Assembly (NCBI GenBank): GCA_003991915.1
Contig: RQTK01000668.1
Location: 36,583-100,582, forward strand
DNA: 64,000 nt
Direction of reading: 5' to 3'
DNA from: Elysia chlorotica
Lineage: Eukaryota > Mollusca > Gastropoda > Plakobranchidae
How positions within the stretch are numbered: position 1 is the first letter of the stretch; each line of letters begins with the position of its first letter. Both the position numbers and the translations under genes were made by a program. This document shows positions 19,875-30,450 of the stretch, in pieces. Below the pieces are notes generated by a model. It was not told the origin of the DNA. It worked only from the letters and a program-made list of their open reading frames with translations, and made no database searches.

Positions 19875-22800
19875 CCCCGCCTCATGAATGTCTGTCCCAG
19901 TGTGTGCTTGTCTATGAATGTCTGTCCCAGTGTGTGCTTGTCTATGAATGTCTGTCCCAGTGTGTGCTTGTCTATGAATGTCTGTCCCAGTGTGTGCTTG
20001 TCTATGAATGTCTGTCCCAGTGTGTGCTTGTCTATGAATGTCTGTCCCAGTGTGTGCTTGTCTATGAATGTCTGTCCCAGTGTGTGCTTGTCTATGAATG
20101 TCTGTCCCAGTGTGTGCTTGTCTATGAATGTCTGTCCCAGTGTGTGCTTGTCTATGAATGTCTGTCCCAGTGTGTGCTTGTCTATGAATGTCTGTCCCAG
20201 TGTGTGCTTGTCTATGAATGTCTGTCCCAGTGTGTGCTTGTCTATGAATGTCTGTCCCAGTGTGTGCTTGTCTATGAATGTCTGTCCCAGTGTGTGCTTG
20301 TCTATGAATGTCTGTCCCAGTGTGTGCTTGTCTATGAATGTCTGTCCCAGTGTGTGCTTGTCTATGAATGTCTGTCCCAATGTCTGCTTGTCTATGAATG
20401 TCTGTCCCAGTGTCTGCTTGTCTATGAATGTCTGTCCCAATGTCTGCTTGTCTATGAATGTCTGTCCCAGTGTCTGCTTGTCTATGAATGTCTGTCCCAA
20501 TGTCTGCTTGTCTGTGGATGTCTGTCCCAATGTCTGCTTGTTTGTGGATGTCTGTCCCAATGTCTGCTTGTCTGTGAATGTCTCTCCGAATATTTGCCTT
20601 CTAGCTATGGATTTCTTTGTCCTTATATTTTTTTAAGTGTCTACCCAGCGTTGCTTTAAAAGTCCTCCTATTCTTTGTTCGAAAACTATGGATGTCTTTA
20701 AAACTGTCTGATTGGGCATTGTAGATTGTCTTTCTAACTGTTTGCTCGTGTTTTTTTTTGGTCGTGTGTTTGACTGTTTCCTTTCTTGCAATTTGTTCTT
20801 TCTGAAAAATGTTAGCGTTGCCTTTCAAACAAATTCAAAATTCTGCACTGCTTAGCCTAATTTACTATAGCAATAGTCTATTTTTTGTCTTGGAACGTTA
20901 AATCTATAGACATCATGTGAACTTGAAACTCAAGCCCTAGGTCCAAACAAACACCACGGGAAAGGCACATCTTAAATTTAAAACGACACCATATTAGGAT
21001 TTGCATTATCTGTGCTTAAGAGAAATTATTTGAGGACATTGACAATCGAGCAATAACCCATTCTGCCCACAGCTTGCCGGCAGTCCCTGATAGAAGACAT
21101 GCGCAGTTGCTACGAAGCCATGGACCTTGACGCGGACACGTTCATCTCGAGCCAGTCCGGCGGGCCGGTCATCGGCGACAACAGATATGACGTGGAGCTC
21201 TTCTGCAAGTAAAACAAATACAGACTACCTAATCTCTCGTTACTACATATACAACCACATACTACAGGTGCGATTTGGAGGTATTTTGCATATTATGTGG
21301 TAAACTGACTCAGCTCTTTAAACTGCATATACAACCAAGCACAGCAGATGTGACGTGGAGCTCTTCTGCAAGTAAATACAAATATACACTACCTAATTTC
21401 TGGGTACTGCATGTACATCCACATAATTATTACAATGCGTTTTGGAGATGTTTTACAAACAAATAATAGTTTGTGATAAACCGACTGAAGCTCTTTTAAC
21501 TGCATGTACACGCACGCATAACAGATACAAAGTGGAGCTCTTCTGCAAATAAATACAAATACACAATACATATTCTCTCGTTACGGTATATAGAACCACA
21601 GACTAAAGATGCGATTTCGTGACGTTTTGCAAATAAATAATTATGTGATAAACTGACTCAAGCTCTTTAAACTGCATATACCGCCAAGTACAACAGATAC
21701 GACTTGAAGATTTTCTGCAAGAAAATAAAAACACACGCTGACCCAAGCTCTCAAAAACGTATATACAAACCACATGCTACAGATACTACGTAAGTAATTA
21801 GGTTACCCTCTGACCCGAACTCTCATTACTGTATCGTATACAGCCACATAATGCCATTGGCGACAATATTAACGACGTGGAAATATTTTGCAAGGAAACA
21901 GTTCACACCTAATCCTTCTCTATATAGTAAATACAAATTACATTACATGAATGTATAAAGAGGTATGGTAGCATGTGTTTTATGTTGAGATAAATTCGCG
22001 TAACAGTAAAAAGAAAATCATGATATAAACATAATAAATAATTGAAACAAGACTTAGATAGTGAAATAGTGTTATACGCTGGATAAAAACTTCATAGATT
22101 ATTGTGTACTCTCACCGTTACTTAAAAATCCACCCACGAAATTATATAACATGATAACTAGACTGGTATTAATAATGTGGATATTACTCACACGTATTGC
22201 ACGCTCTTACCAGCGCCACACAAGACAAAAACATCACTTATCCAAGAGATTTAAACAAAATTTGTTATTTAATAACACTATTCTAAGTTCTTCTTTCTCT
22301 ATAGATATCGTCGATTGTCGAGTTAATAGTAATTAGCTTTAGGCCTATTCAATCGCACCATCGTGATGTGATTTTTACATAGATTAACAGGCAATTGAAA
22401 TCGTAAAGGGATATTACTCATAAATTTAGTAAACATTTTGTCGTATAACACATATAGTGATTACTTTTCTTTAACCATAATATGTCAATAGTGCCTGCGC
22501 CTTGAGTCCAAGCTGATACAAATTTAATAGAAACTAATTTAATCAGGGAAACCCAGCTTAAAACCTTATTCCTGCCAAATAATAAACTGACTTAGGCGAG
22601 TGTAGAAGGTAAAATGTTCCTACCAATGTATGTATTTATTTTTTTGTTTTTATTGGTACGTCGTTCACAATCATCACCGATATGTCAGTGAGTATTTTTG
22701 AAACGAAAGAAACATGCATGTCAACCCTTCAGCGTGCGAGATTGAGGTGTGACTGGCTGAGACAGGAGTCATTGTATCATCGACCTGTCTCGTGTGTGGC

Positions 22801-25800
22801 AGCACATAAAATTGTCAGACGTCAGTCTTGGGGTCCGTCTGCAATATAGCCTATATAGTTCTGATGTTGGACGTTAAAGCAACTCAACTCAACAACTGCG
22901 GGATTGAGGGTTTCTTAAGATTGGAGCGTACCTATATGAAGACAGTTTGTGTATCTAGCAATGAATTCCATGTCAATGATTGGGTAAAAATTGGTTCAAA
23001 GGCAAAAGTCATACAGCTTTGTTTAACTTCGTTAATCCCTTCGATATCAGCTTCGCATCTTTGCACAGGAGTGCAAGAACAACATCCAATTCTTTAATTG
23101 GATTGGGGGGGGGGCGGAGGAAATAGAAGGGTTCTGTGTTCTTTTCCCCTCTCTGCTACCCGAAACAAAAAACTGACGATTCCTCCCCCTTCCTGCACTC
23201 GCATAAACCCACCAATACCCCTTAACTCAAGGAAGTCACACTATATTGCCAACAATGCTAGTTGACTCGCACTATTGTTAGGATTTTCCACAATTCGTGT
23301 CCTTTGAAATTATACACATAGAATAAAAAATTGTGCAGATTTGAAATCCCCCTTTTCATTTTTTAAACTGTTTATTGCACCGCTTGTATGAACGTGATGT
23401 GAACCCTTGAGTTAATGCACATAACCCCATACCCTCTCTCAATACATACCATCACCGTTCCTCAATCTCTTGCCCCCCCCCTCTTTCCCAACGTGCCCAG
23501 CAACCGGAGCTCCCTGGTCAGCTGTATCCGGAAGGTCAAGGACGAATGCCCGGAGGCTGACCTTATCCTGGCCACTATTGACCTTGACATTGATTTCATG
23601 GAGAAAGGTTTCGCCGTGCTGTGTGAGCACCAGGAAGGTACCGCCGCTATGTAGCTACACGTGTGTGTGAGTGTATATATGTGTGTGTGTGTCAGGGGTA
23701 TACTTACATGAGGAATGATGCGAGAAGACACATGGTGATACAAAAAGTTAAATAAACGAGACTTAAACGTCACTTTCTGTATCGCAATAGACATATACGG
23801 AATGGGAATATAAAACGAAGGTTTTTATTGTTAAAACCTTATAAATTCCTATATCTATCTTTTACTGAACGATTTCAGAGAAGGACATCAGGACATGTGC
23901 GCTTTTGTGTCTTTTTGTCTTTATTGCATTTTAAAATGATTGCTAGAGGGGTGGTAGATGGGAAGAGGAAGAAAGAGTTGAATGCTACAGGACTAGAGAG
24001 ATACATAGACAGACACATCGGCTACAGTAAATTTAAAAAATCCTATTAAGCAACATTACTATATTCTATTTAAAAGCCTAGCCGTATCTTTATGCTATGT
24101 ACCGTTTAAAACGCTATGTCAAAAAAGTTAATTTAATATTCCTGTAAACGACCCCCCCTCCCCCCGAAGACATTAAACACCTTCTTCTTTTCCCCACTTG
24201 TCTGTTGTAGTGCACTACTCTCCAATCTTCATACTTGCCTGTCAATATAATTATCTTGAACATAATCAACTATTCCTCATCTATCAGGTATTGTATAGGG
24301 TCTATTCTACCCCGAGCATTCACGCCCGACTCAGCCCATGACATTTCTTATGTATAACTGTATTGTACACATACCCTGCCCCCCNNNNNNNNNNNNNNNN
24401 NNNNNNNNNNNNNNNNNNNNNNNNNNNNNNNNNNNNNNNNNNNNNNNNNNNNNNNNNNNNNNNNNNNNNNNNNNNNNNNNNNNNNNNNNNNNNNNNNNNN
24501 NNNNNNNNNNNNNNNNNNNNNNNNNNNNNNNNNNNNNNNNNNNNNNNNNNNNNNNNNNNNNNNNCCTTCAGCCTACTTGCAGAGTCTGGAGTGTTTCGAG
24601 AGCCACACCCAGGCCGTGGGTCTCTGCCACTCTGTCTGGTACCGCGACGTGCTCCGAATCTCGCGAGACGCGCAAGACTCGGGCTGGACCGAACAGGCCT
24701 ACTTCAATCAAGTCTGTAGGTAGGTTGAAAAGTCTGTAGGTAGGTTGAAAACTATGTAGGTAGGTTGAAAAGTCTGTAGATAGGTTGCAAAGTCTGGAGG
24801 TAGGTTGAAAAGTCTGGAGGTAGGTTGAAAGGTCTGTAGGTAAGTTGCCATTTCCATCAAGTCTGTAGGTAGGTTGACATTTATAGCATGTCTGTAGGTA
24901 GGTTAACATTTCTAGCAGGTTTGTGGGTGGGTTGTTAGTTCCATCGAGTCTGTAGGTAGGTTGGTGCTTACGGTACATTTGTAGGTAGGTTGAAAACTAT
25001 GTAGGTAGGTTGCAAAGTCTATAGGTAGGTTGAAAAGTCTGTAGGTAGGTTGAAAAGTCTGTAGGTAGGTTGAAAAGTCTGTAGGTAGGTTGAAAAGTCT
25101 GTAGGTAGGTTGAAAAGTCTGTAGGTAGGTTGTAATTTCTAGCAGGTCTGTAGGTAAATTGTTACTTCTATGAGTCTGTAGGTAGGTTGGTGCTTACGGT
25201 ACATTTGTAGGTAGGTTGTTGCTATAAGAAGGTCTGTATGTAGGTTGTTACTTTTAATATGTCTGTAGGTAGGTTCTTACTTTAAGTAGGTCTGTTTGTA
25301 GGTAAGTTGTTTCTTTCAGTATGTCTGTAGGTTGTTACTTCCATCAGGTATGTAGGTAGGTTGTTTCTTCCATCAAATCTGTAGGTAGGTTGTTACTTCC
25401 ATCAAATCTGTAGGTAGGTTGGAATTTCTAGCAGGTCTGTAGGTAGGTTGTTTCTTCCATCAGGTCTGTAGGTAGGTTGTTTCTTCCATCAAACCTGTAG
25501 GTAGGTTGTTTCTTCCATCAGGTCTGTAGGTAGGTTCTTACTTTAAGTAAGTCTGTTGGTAGGTAAGTTGTTTCTTTCAGTATGTCTGTAGGTAGGTTGT
25601 TACTTCCATCAGGTCTGTAAGAAGGATAGTACTTCCGCACCTAATATAGTAACCACAAAAGGAGCAAGTGATAGTAAGACCTGTAGAACTACTGATTTTG
25701 GCCAGCCGTCAGACCTTATAATTATAGTAACCACAAAGAGAAGTGAGGGATAGTCACGTCGACTACTGCTAGTACATGTACCGAATTCAGGTTGTTAGTA

Positions 25801-26828
25801 ATCAAGTCTTTAGGTAGGTTGAAATTACTAGCATGTCTGTGGGTAGGTTGTTATTTAGGTTGTAATTAAGCCTGTAGGTTGTTGCTATAAGAAGGTCTAT
25901 AGATAGGTTTTTACTTCAAGTATGTATGTAGGTAGGTTGTTGATATAAGAATGTCTGTAGGCAGTGTGTACTTTAAGTATGTCTGTGGATAGGTTGTTAC
26001 TTCCATCAAGTCAGTAAGTTGTTACTTTCATCAGGTTTCTAGTTAGTTTGGAACTTTCGGCTTCAGTTCCTTTACTCGGTGTGATTTTAATTTGATCGCT
26101 AGTCAGAAGGTAAAGCCAATCTTGGACTTATTAAATGATCAAGTTTTAATTTTTTGAAATCTCTTCTTCCTTCCAAGTAAGTTTTTGGGCAGGGTATCAT
26201 TTTATATAATTTTTAGTGTAAGGGTCTTCGTCAACAGAGCATACATTTCTCAACCATCCAGTTGACTATAATGCCAGTAGAATTGGCAGCCAAAGCTGGT
26301 AAGACCTGTAGAACTACTGGTTTCGGCCAAATGTCGTACCTAGTGTAATAACCACAAAGACGAGCAAGTGATGGTGAGACCTGTAGAACAACTAATTTCG
26401 GCAAGCCGATAGACCTATTATAGTAACCATAAAGAACAGGGAGTGAAAGTCAAGTTGACTCCTGCTAGTACATGTACCGAATTCCAGAGAGGACACACGA
26501 TTCTCAAACGGACGCTTCTCTGTTCTCACCCAGCATCAAGCTCACGCACATCGAGTGTGACCTTCAGGCCTGGGCCAGCAAGGACGACGAGAACTGTGAC
26601 GAGACGACCTTGGCCTTGAAGCGCCGACTGCACTGCGCATTGATACCGCCTCAGTGCGCCTCTTCACACAGCCTCAACATATCTAGACTATGTGGTGACG
26701 CTGCGCCCAGCAAAGGAGTTCGCAATTTTAGCATCGCTCCTAACATGTGTTCATTGTTACCTTCATTGCTTGCTTTGTTAAGTATTGTATTTTCTTGGAA
26801 ATATTTTTTAACTAATTTTGATTTTTGA
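18863..26828 (+). CDS. gene B: GPI-type six-cysteine-module protein, paralogue of gene A (5 visible exons)
   Basis: Visible exons: 18863-19128, 21073-21208, 23501-23637, 24572-24719 and 26534-26828. MLATVLLLLAGLLPLTG is a clear signal peptide. The order is alpha1, alpha2, beta2, alpha3, beta3 plus tail, with the same C-x10-C (alpha) and C-x7 / C-x12 (beta) spacings and intron phases as gene A. The C-terminus (CSLLPSLLALLSIVFSW...) is a good GPI-attachment signal or membrane anchor. Exon 1 ends in phase 2 but exon 2 needs phase 1, so a beta1 exon of about 137-146 bases is expected between 19129 and 21072. None is visible; a 30-bp minisatellite occupies part of that intron. Either the exon was lost (damaged gene) or the assembly is wrong there. 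Function unknown. Confidence 0.8.
19129..19770. repeat. A/G-rich, GAGACA-type low-complexity part of gene B intron 1
   Basis: Irregular GAGA/GACA/AGAAAG repeats on the plus strand. No candidate for the missing beta1 exon was seen. Confidence 0.7.
19780..19877. repeat. (CT)n microsatellite
   Basis: CT repeats leading directly into the 30-bp minisatellite. Confidence 0.9.
19878..20590. repeat. 30-bp minisatellite, about 24 units
   Basis: Unit TGAATGTCTGTCCCAGTGTG plus TGCTTGTCTA. The first 16 or so units are identical; the last seven drift progressively, a polarity typical of minisatellites. Because 30 is a multiple of 3, open frames run through on both strands. Each unit contains an acceptor-like TCTGTCCCAG. 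Confidence 0.95.
21073..21208 (+). CDS. gene B exon 2 (alpha module 2)
   Basis: Acceptor TCTGCCCACAG, donor GTAAAA, phase 1 in and 2 out. Encodes CRQSLIEDMRSC (C-x10-C) through DVELFCK. The end of this exon is repeated downstream. Confidence 0.85.
21181..21900 (+). repeat. repeats of gene B exon 2 3' end with donor
   Basis: About five copies spaced roughly 165 bp. Each carries a version of GACGTGGAGCTCTTCTGCAA. Copy 2 (about 21350) keeps AA-GTAAAT; copies 3 and 4 have lost the GT. The copy near 21855 retains more exon (IGDN.NDVEIFCK on translation). Confidence 0.8.
21905..22740. other. AT-rich intron sequence, nothing recognised
   Basis: No exon-like, RNA-like or repeat signal. Confidence 0.55.
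22748..22893 (+). mobile_element. tRNA-derived SINE, copy 5 (5' truncated)
   Basis: Body and tail from GGCTGAGACAGGAGTCATTG to GTTGGACGTTAAAGCAACTC. The tRNA head is missing. Confidence 0.85.
23501..23637 (+). CDS. gene B exon 3 (beta module 2)
   Basis: 137 bases, phase 2 in and 1 out, donor GTACCG. Encodes NNRSSLVSCIRKVKDEC (C-x7-C) through AVLCEHQE. Best exon match to gene A (9458-9594). Confidence 0.9.
24385..24564. other. assembly gap (180 N)
   Basis: Unresolved bases in gene B intron 3, immediately after a C run and 7 bases before exon 4. Confidence 0.99.
24572..24719 (+). CDS. gene B exon 4 (alpha module 3)
   Basis: Begins 7 bases after the assembly gap at acceptor CCTTCAG; phase 1 in, 2 out. 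Encodes AYLQSLECFESHTQAVGLC (C-x10-C) through YFNQVCR. Its donor starts a long donor-bearing array. Confidence 0.85.
24705..26050 (+). repeat. donor-bearing minisatellite after gene B exon 4
   Basis: Units built on GTCTGTAGGTAGGTTG with variable spacers (AAAA, TTACTTCCATCA, CATTTCTAGCAG), some 45-50 copies. The first unit is the real exon end and donor (CTGTAG-GTAGGT). Confidence 0.9.
25640..26485. repeat. diverged repeat copies before gene B exon 5
   Basis: Sequence with GACCTGTAGAACTACTG, ATAGTAACCACAAAG and CTAGTACATGTACCGAATTC occurs at about 25640-25795 and, partly doubled, at about 26300-26485. Confidence 0.7.
26534..26828 (+). CDS. gene B exon 5 (beta module 3 and C-terminal anchor)
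   Basis: Acceptor CTCACCCAG, phase 2 in, stop TGA. Encodes ECDLQAWASKDDENC (C-x12-C), HCALIPPQCAS, sequon NIS and the hydrophobic end. It corresponds to gene A exons 8 and 9 without the intron between them. Confidence 0.9.
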
Positions 26829-27765
26829 AAATGATTATTCAGTTACAAAAACATTGATTGGATTGAGTCTATATTCAAGATGAAAGCCCACGCGGCAAAG
26901 AAGAAGGCGTTTGGTATTGACAATTTTACATCTAAAAAAATACGGCCATTATATTGCCTCCATTTGTTAACGTGCACTGTTTGAGTGAGGTGGGATAAAT
27001 TATTCAGGCACTTCCTTAACTAAACCCGTGTCATTATTTCTAATCTTAAGCACAAACAACATTCATTTAAAGATGTGTGTCATTTATATTTCATGTAAAT
27101 ATCATAAACATGTATACACTAATATCAATATGCTATGGTGACATAACTGGGGCCTAAAACAGCTTGTATATGTCAAACCAAAAATACAACATACAATTTA
27201 TTGATTTAGGCTAGAGATGTATCTTTCAGTTGCGGACAACCCGGTGTTTCAGTCATAATATAACAAAGTGTTTACGCATGCGTTGACATTATGGGGATCA
27301 TTTGTAATACGAATTTTGTGAACAGTTTGTTAACATTAAAAAAATTAGTAGATACTTTACTTTTGTGGATTGTAATGATATGGGGAAATATGTTCTTTGA
27401 TAATCTATTCGAAGAGTATTTGAATTTTTGTAAATCCCCCCCCCCCCCTTCCCAGACCTCAATGTCAACTGTCCAATGAAAGATCATCACTAACCGTTAT
27501 TTTTAAACTGCGTGTTTCTAGATATCTGTCATTATGATTTTAATGTTATTATTTGTTTTAAAGCCCATTTGACTTCTTTATTTGAATTATCATCAGCCGC
27601 ATTGCAGGCTGTGCACATCGTTATTCATCATGATAGAAATTGGCGAATGTCTTTATAGCACACTCATGTATCGCTTTAACTTACTCATTATGTTAATATG
27701 ATGTTGAAGAGCAGTTATTGATATGTATATGTTTCAATTAGCAATGCTTCTTTTATTGCTTTGTC
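26829..27765. other. likely 3' untranslated and flanking region of gene B
   Basis: AT-rich with a poly-C run at about 27437. No other gene signal. Confidence 0.45.
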
Positions 27766-27767
27766 AA

Positions 27768-27902
27768 AATAAAAATTAATTTTCTGATAATCATAATTAT
27801 GTGTTACAATCGATATTTCGTTTCCATTTATGTAGTACAAACAATAAAACTAACGGTTGAATGGTTGCATGCAGCTTGCACTGTGTACTGTGCTTCAATA
27901 AA
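27768..27902 (+). terminator. candidate polyadenylation signals of gene B
   Basis: AATAAA at 27768, 27843 and 27897 follow the gene B stop by about 0.95-1.1 kb. No closer AATAAA was noted. Confidence 0.4.
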
Positions 27903-27979
27903 GTTAACACATGTGTTAGTTGGCGTTCTCGTGAGAAAGATATAACAAGTTCATGAGAAAAAGGGGAAGGAGAGTTAGT

Positions 27980-27981
27980 GG

Positions 27982-28019
<38 letters not shown>

Positions 28020-28094
28020 AGAGAGAGACATAGAGGTACGTAGGGACAGCGACAAAGACAGAGACAGAGACAAAATAGGAGACAGAGAAAAACG

Positions 28095-28128
<34 letters not shown>

Positions 28129-28171
28129 GACAGAGAGACAGAGAGACAGATAAACAGGCAGACAAACAGGC

Positions 28172-28214
<43 letters not shown>

Positions 28215-28219
28215 TAGAT

Positions 28220-28262
<43 letters not shown>
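27980..28262. repeat. GA and GACA microsatellite block
   Basis: GA repeats followed by long (GACA)n from about 28140. Confidence 0.95.
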
Positions 28263-28689
28263 TTGTGTATATGTGTTGTTTTAGTTAATAACAAACCACA
28301 ATCATTGTCTTCTCATTCCTTTAAAAGCGCATCCACATTCTACTCTGTGTTATAAAAGAGCTGAACACTCAGGCAAAGTTATACAAAGACAAAATGTTCT
28401 TAAACGTCAAGCCTAACAAGACGAATGGACACAAACCAAAAAAAATTAAGTCACTTAAAATGTTTGAACTTTACGTGCATTCGCAAACTGTTTCAAATCA
28501 TCTCAGTAAATCCATACCTATAATATTTACCCATGCACAAAAAATACAATCTAGGAATAAAGCCTTGTTTTCTGGAGCAACGGCAACGAAGGAGAAAAAG
28601 ACCAGTACGCATGCGTTGTGTATTGATTTTGTCTCATCTTGTGGTGCTGACTTATTATAAGTAGATATTTACATGTGGTAGTCACCCAC

Positions 28690-28795
28690 AGGTACAGAAG
28701 TCATGGTATTTCCTCACAGGGTCTCTGTGGCAGAGTGTAATACATGACCACAATATAGCCTATACAATGCTGAGTAACCAAATCAAACTCAAATT
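28690..28795 (+). mobile_element. tRNA-derived SINE, copy 6 (degraded fragment)
   Basis: Matches the body and tail (AGAAGTCATGGTAT, ACAATATAGCCTATA) with many differences. Confidence 0.5.
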
Positions 28796-28867
28796 CAGAG
28801 CATGTGCTAATCAGATGTGTTGGACGGCTAGTTCAGTATCTTACGCCGAGACTCGCAATTAGCCTAA

Positions 28868-29222
28868 TTAAAATTATACAAAAAGGTGACAGCGAGATAA
28901 ATCGGCACTGCTCGCCTTTTCTATCACCGAGTTATGCCAGGGGGTCGCAACGCCATATCTAAATCAAGATGTTACAGTTCGTGCGCTGCACTCTTCGCCA
29001 AGGTCACCCATAATAATAATTATAATAATTTTTTTAATAACCCATATCCAAAAAATCAAGCAAATGAAGTTTTGTACGCCTAGATCATTGTATTGTTTCT
29101 TATTTGTTTTTGATGCTTCGAGGAGAGCGAGCGTTAAACGGACTCTCTAGATCTAGACTTCCATTGTTTGCTTTCACTTGAACTGATGAGTTATTCGAAC
29201 TTTAAGGTATTGGATGGTGTTA
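28868..29222 (+). repeat. unclassified ~350-bp repeat, copy a
   Basis: Begins near ACAGCGAGATAAATCGGCAC and ends near GAGTTATTCGAACTTTAA. Three related copies lie at 30451-31319. Confidence 0.7.
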
Positions 29223-29299
29223 TTAATGCTCAGTGGAAGTTATACTACGTTTTACTTTGGAACAAAATGTTCGGATTGCTATACTTTTTATTTGAGTCA

Positions 29300-29660
29300 A
29301 GGGGCAAGTTATGTGCATCTTACGAACATCTTTTAAAAGACGTCTATGTTCCACATGACAAGATCTCATGCCGTACTATCAGAGCCCAAACAAACATTAA
29401 AGACATAGTAAAGGCCATTATAGCCAGAATTGATGACAACAGTTGGACTCAAAGAGTAACAGAGTGGCAGCCAAGAAACGGAAGAAGATCAAGAGGAAGA
29501 CAAGCAAGAAGGTGGCGAGATGATATAGTAAGAGAAAAATGGGGTGCTATGGAGCAGAGCAGCTAGAGCTAGAGAGAGATGGAGATGTGATTCGGAGAAC
29601 TACATCCTGCAATAGATGGACAAAGCCTTAACAAGTAACAAATAATTAACAAGTAACAAG
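29300..29660 (+). mobile_element. LINE 3' fragment (non-LTR retrotransposon)
   Basis: Conceptual translation contains DKISCRTIRAQTNIKDIV, DDNSWTQRVTEWQPRNGRRS and RGRQARRWRDDI, the familiar C-terminal end of LINE reverse transcriptase proteins. It continues with stops into a HPAIDGQSLNK-like end and a TAACAAGT-type tail. Roughly ten residues usual before the 'RIDDN' part appear deleted. A dead, 5'-truncated copy. Confidence 0.75.
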
Positions 29661-30085
29661 GTTGACTATACCGTGAATATACCTGACAGAGCTGTCACGT
29701 TAGAGGTGTAAAGAGAGTTTTTTTTACAATAATATGTGGATGCAATCATGTATTACAGTTTAGAGTACCCACATAATATAGGAATCAAGAGAATTAACCA
29801 TAACTACCCTGTTAATACTAAACTTATAGGGACATTTGTATTACAGTATTAAACTCTCTACGCAAGGACAATTTATTGCTATCGTCGTTACATAAGCAAC
29901 ATAGTAAGACTCATAGACATATACCCACGCATAAACAATTCGTTACAATAAAGTATTATATTTTGACAAGTCCCAGCTTTGCATGACAAATCCTACAGTT
30001 AGTAGTGAGGTTTACACTCATAAAAATAATATATTTATATAACTCTTGCTGGTGTCTTGCTTGTACTTTCAAGATAGACGGGAGT
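29661..30085. other. AT-rich, nothing recognised
   Basis: No gene or repeat signal seen. Confidence 0.5.
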
Positions 30086-30129
30086 AGGATTTGGATGACG
30101 CTTAAACAAGGACACGTCGGTTGGTTTTA

Positions 30130-30225
30130 AGTTTCTTAGGAATGGTCAAGCGAAGAAACCCTGACATTGAGCCTCGAACTGTGGAGCTTGCGGTCTTCAG
30201 ACGTGAGCACTAACCGCCACATTTG
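30130..30225 (-). mobile_element. possible tRNA-derived SINE head
   Basis: The minus strand has a tRNA-like order: GGCGGTTAGTGCTCACG then B-box-like CAGTTCGAGGCTC. No body was identified. Confidence 0.3.
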
Positions 30226-30261
30226 ATGAGATGGGGAGGGGGGGGGGGTACAAACTGATTC

Positions 30262-30450
30262 AAAAGGTAAAGAGTTGATATCCGGATCTGGAAGTCCGCG
30301 GTTCAAAACCCTAGATAGGCAGATTTATTTGTCCGATTTCATCCCATGAAACTGGTTGGGTCGGCTTCAGTATAATGTGACCGACTGAGACAGGAGTCAT
30401 GGTATCCCTGACCTGTCTCGTGTGTGGCAGCACATACAATTGTCAGAGGT
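30262..30450 (+). mobile_element. tRNA-derived SINE, copy 7 (second head type)
   Basis: Body matches the family (CTGGTTGGGTCGGCTTCAGT, GACTGAGACAGGAGTCATGG). The head (GATCTGGAAGTCCGCGGTTC) differs from the common one and resembles copies 16 and 18. Confidence 0.75.

Noticed and set aside
19878-20590. CRISPR-like regular array
   Set aside because: Continuous tandem repeat without unique spacers, in an animal genome. The same reasoning applies to 39741-40333.
19659-20659. Long open frames (about 300 codons, repeated MNVCPSVCLS or ECLSQCVLVY) that look like a cysteine-repeat protein
   Set aside because: They are produced by the 30-bp minisatellite, which stays open in several frames on both strands. 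No exon signals at the ends and it sits in gene B intron 1.
22828-23097. 89-codon open frame beginning in a SINE
   Set aside because: The start and first third are SINE body sequence; the rest has no coding signs.
29168-29566. 132-codon open frame as a host gene
   Set aside because: Its second half is a LINE reverse transcriptase C-terminal fragment and its first part overlaps the 350-bp repeat.
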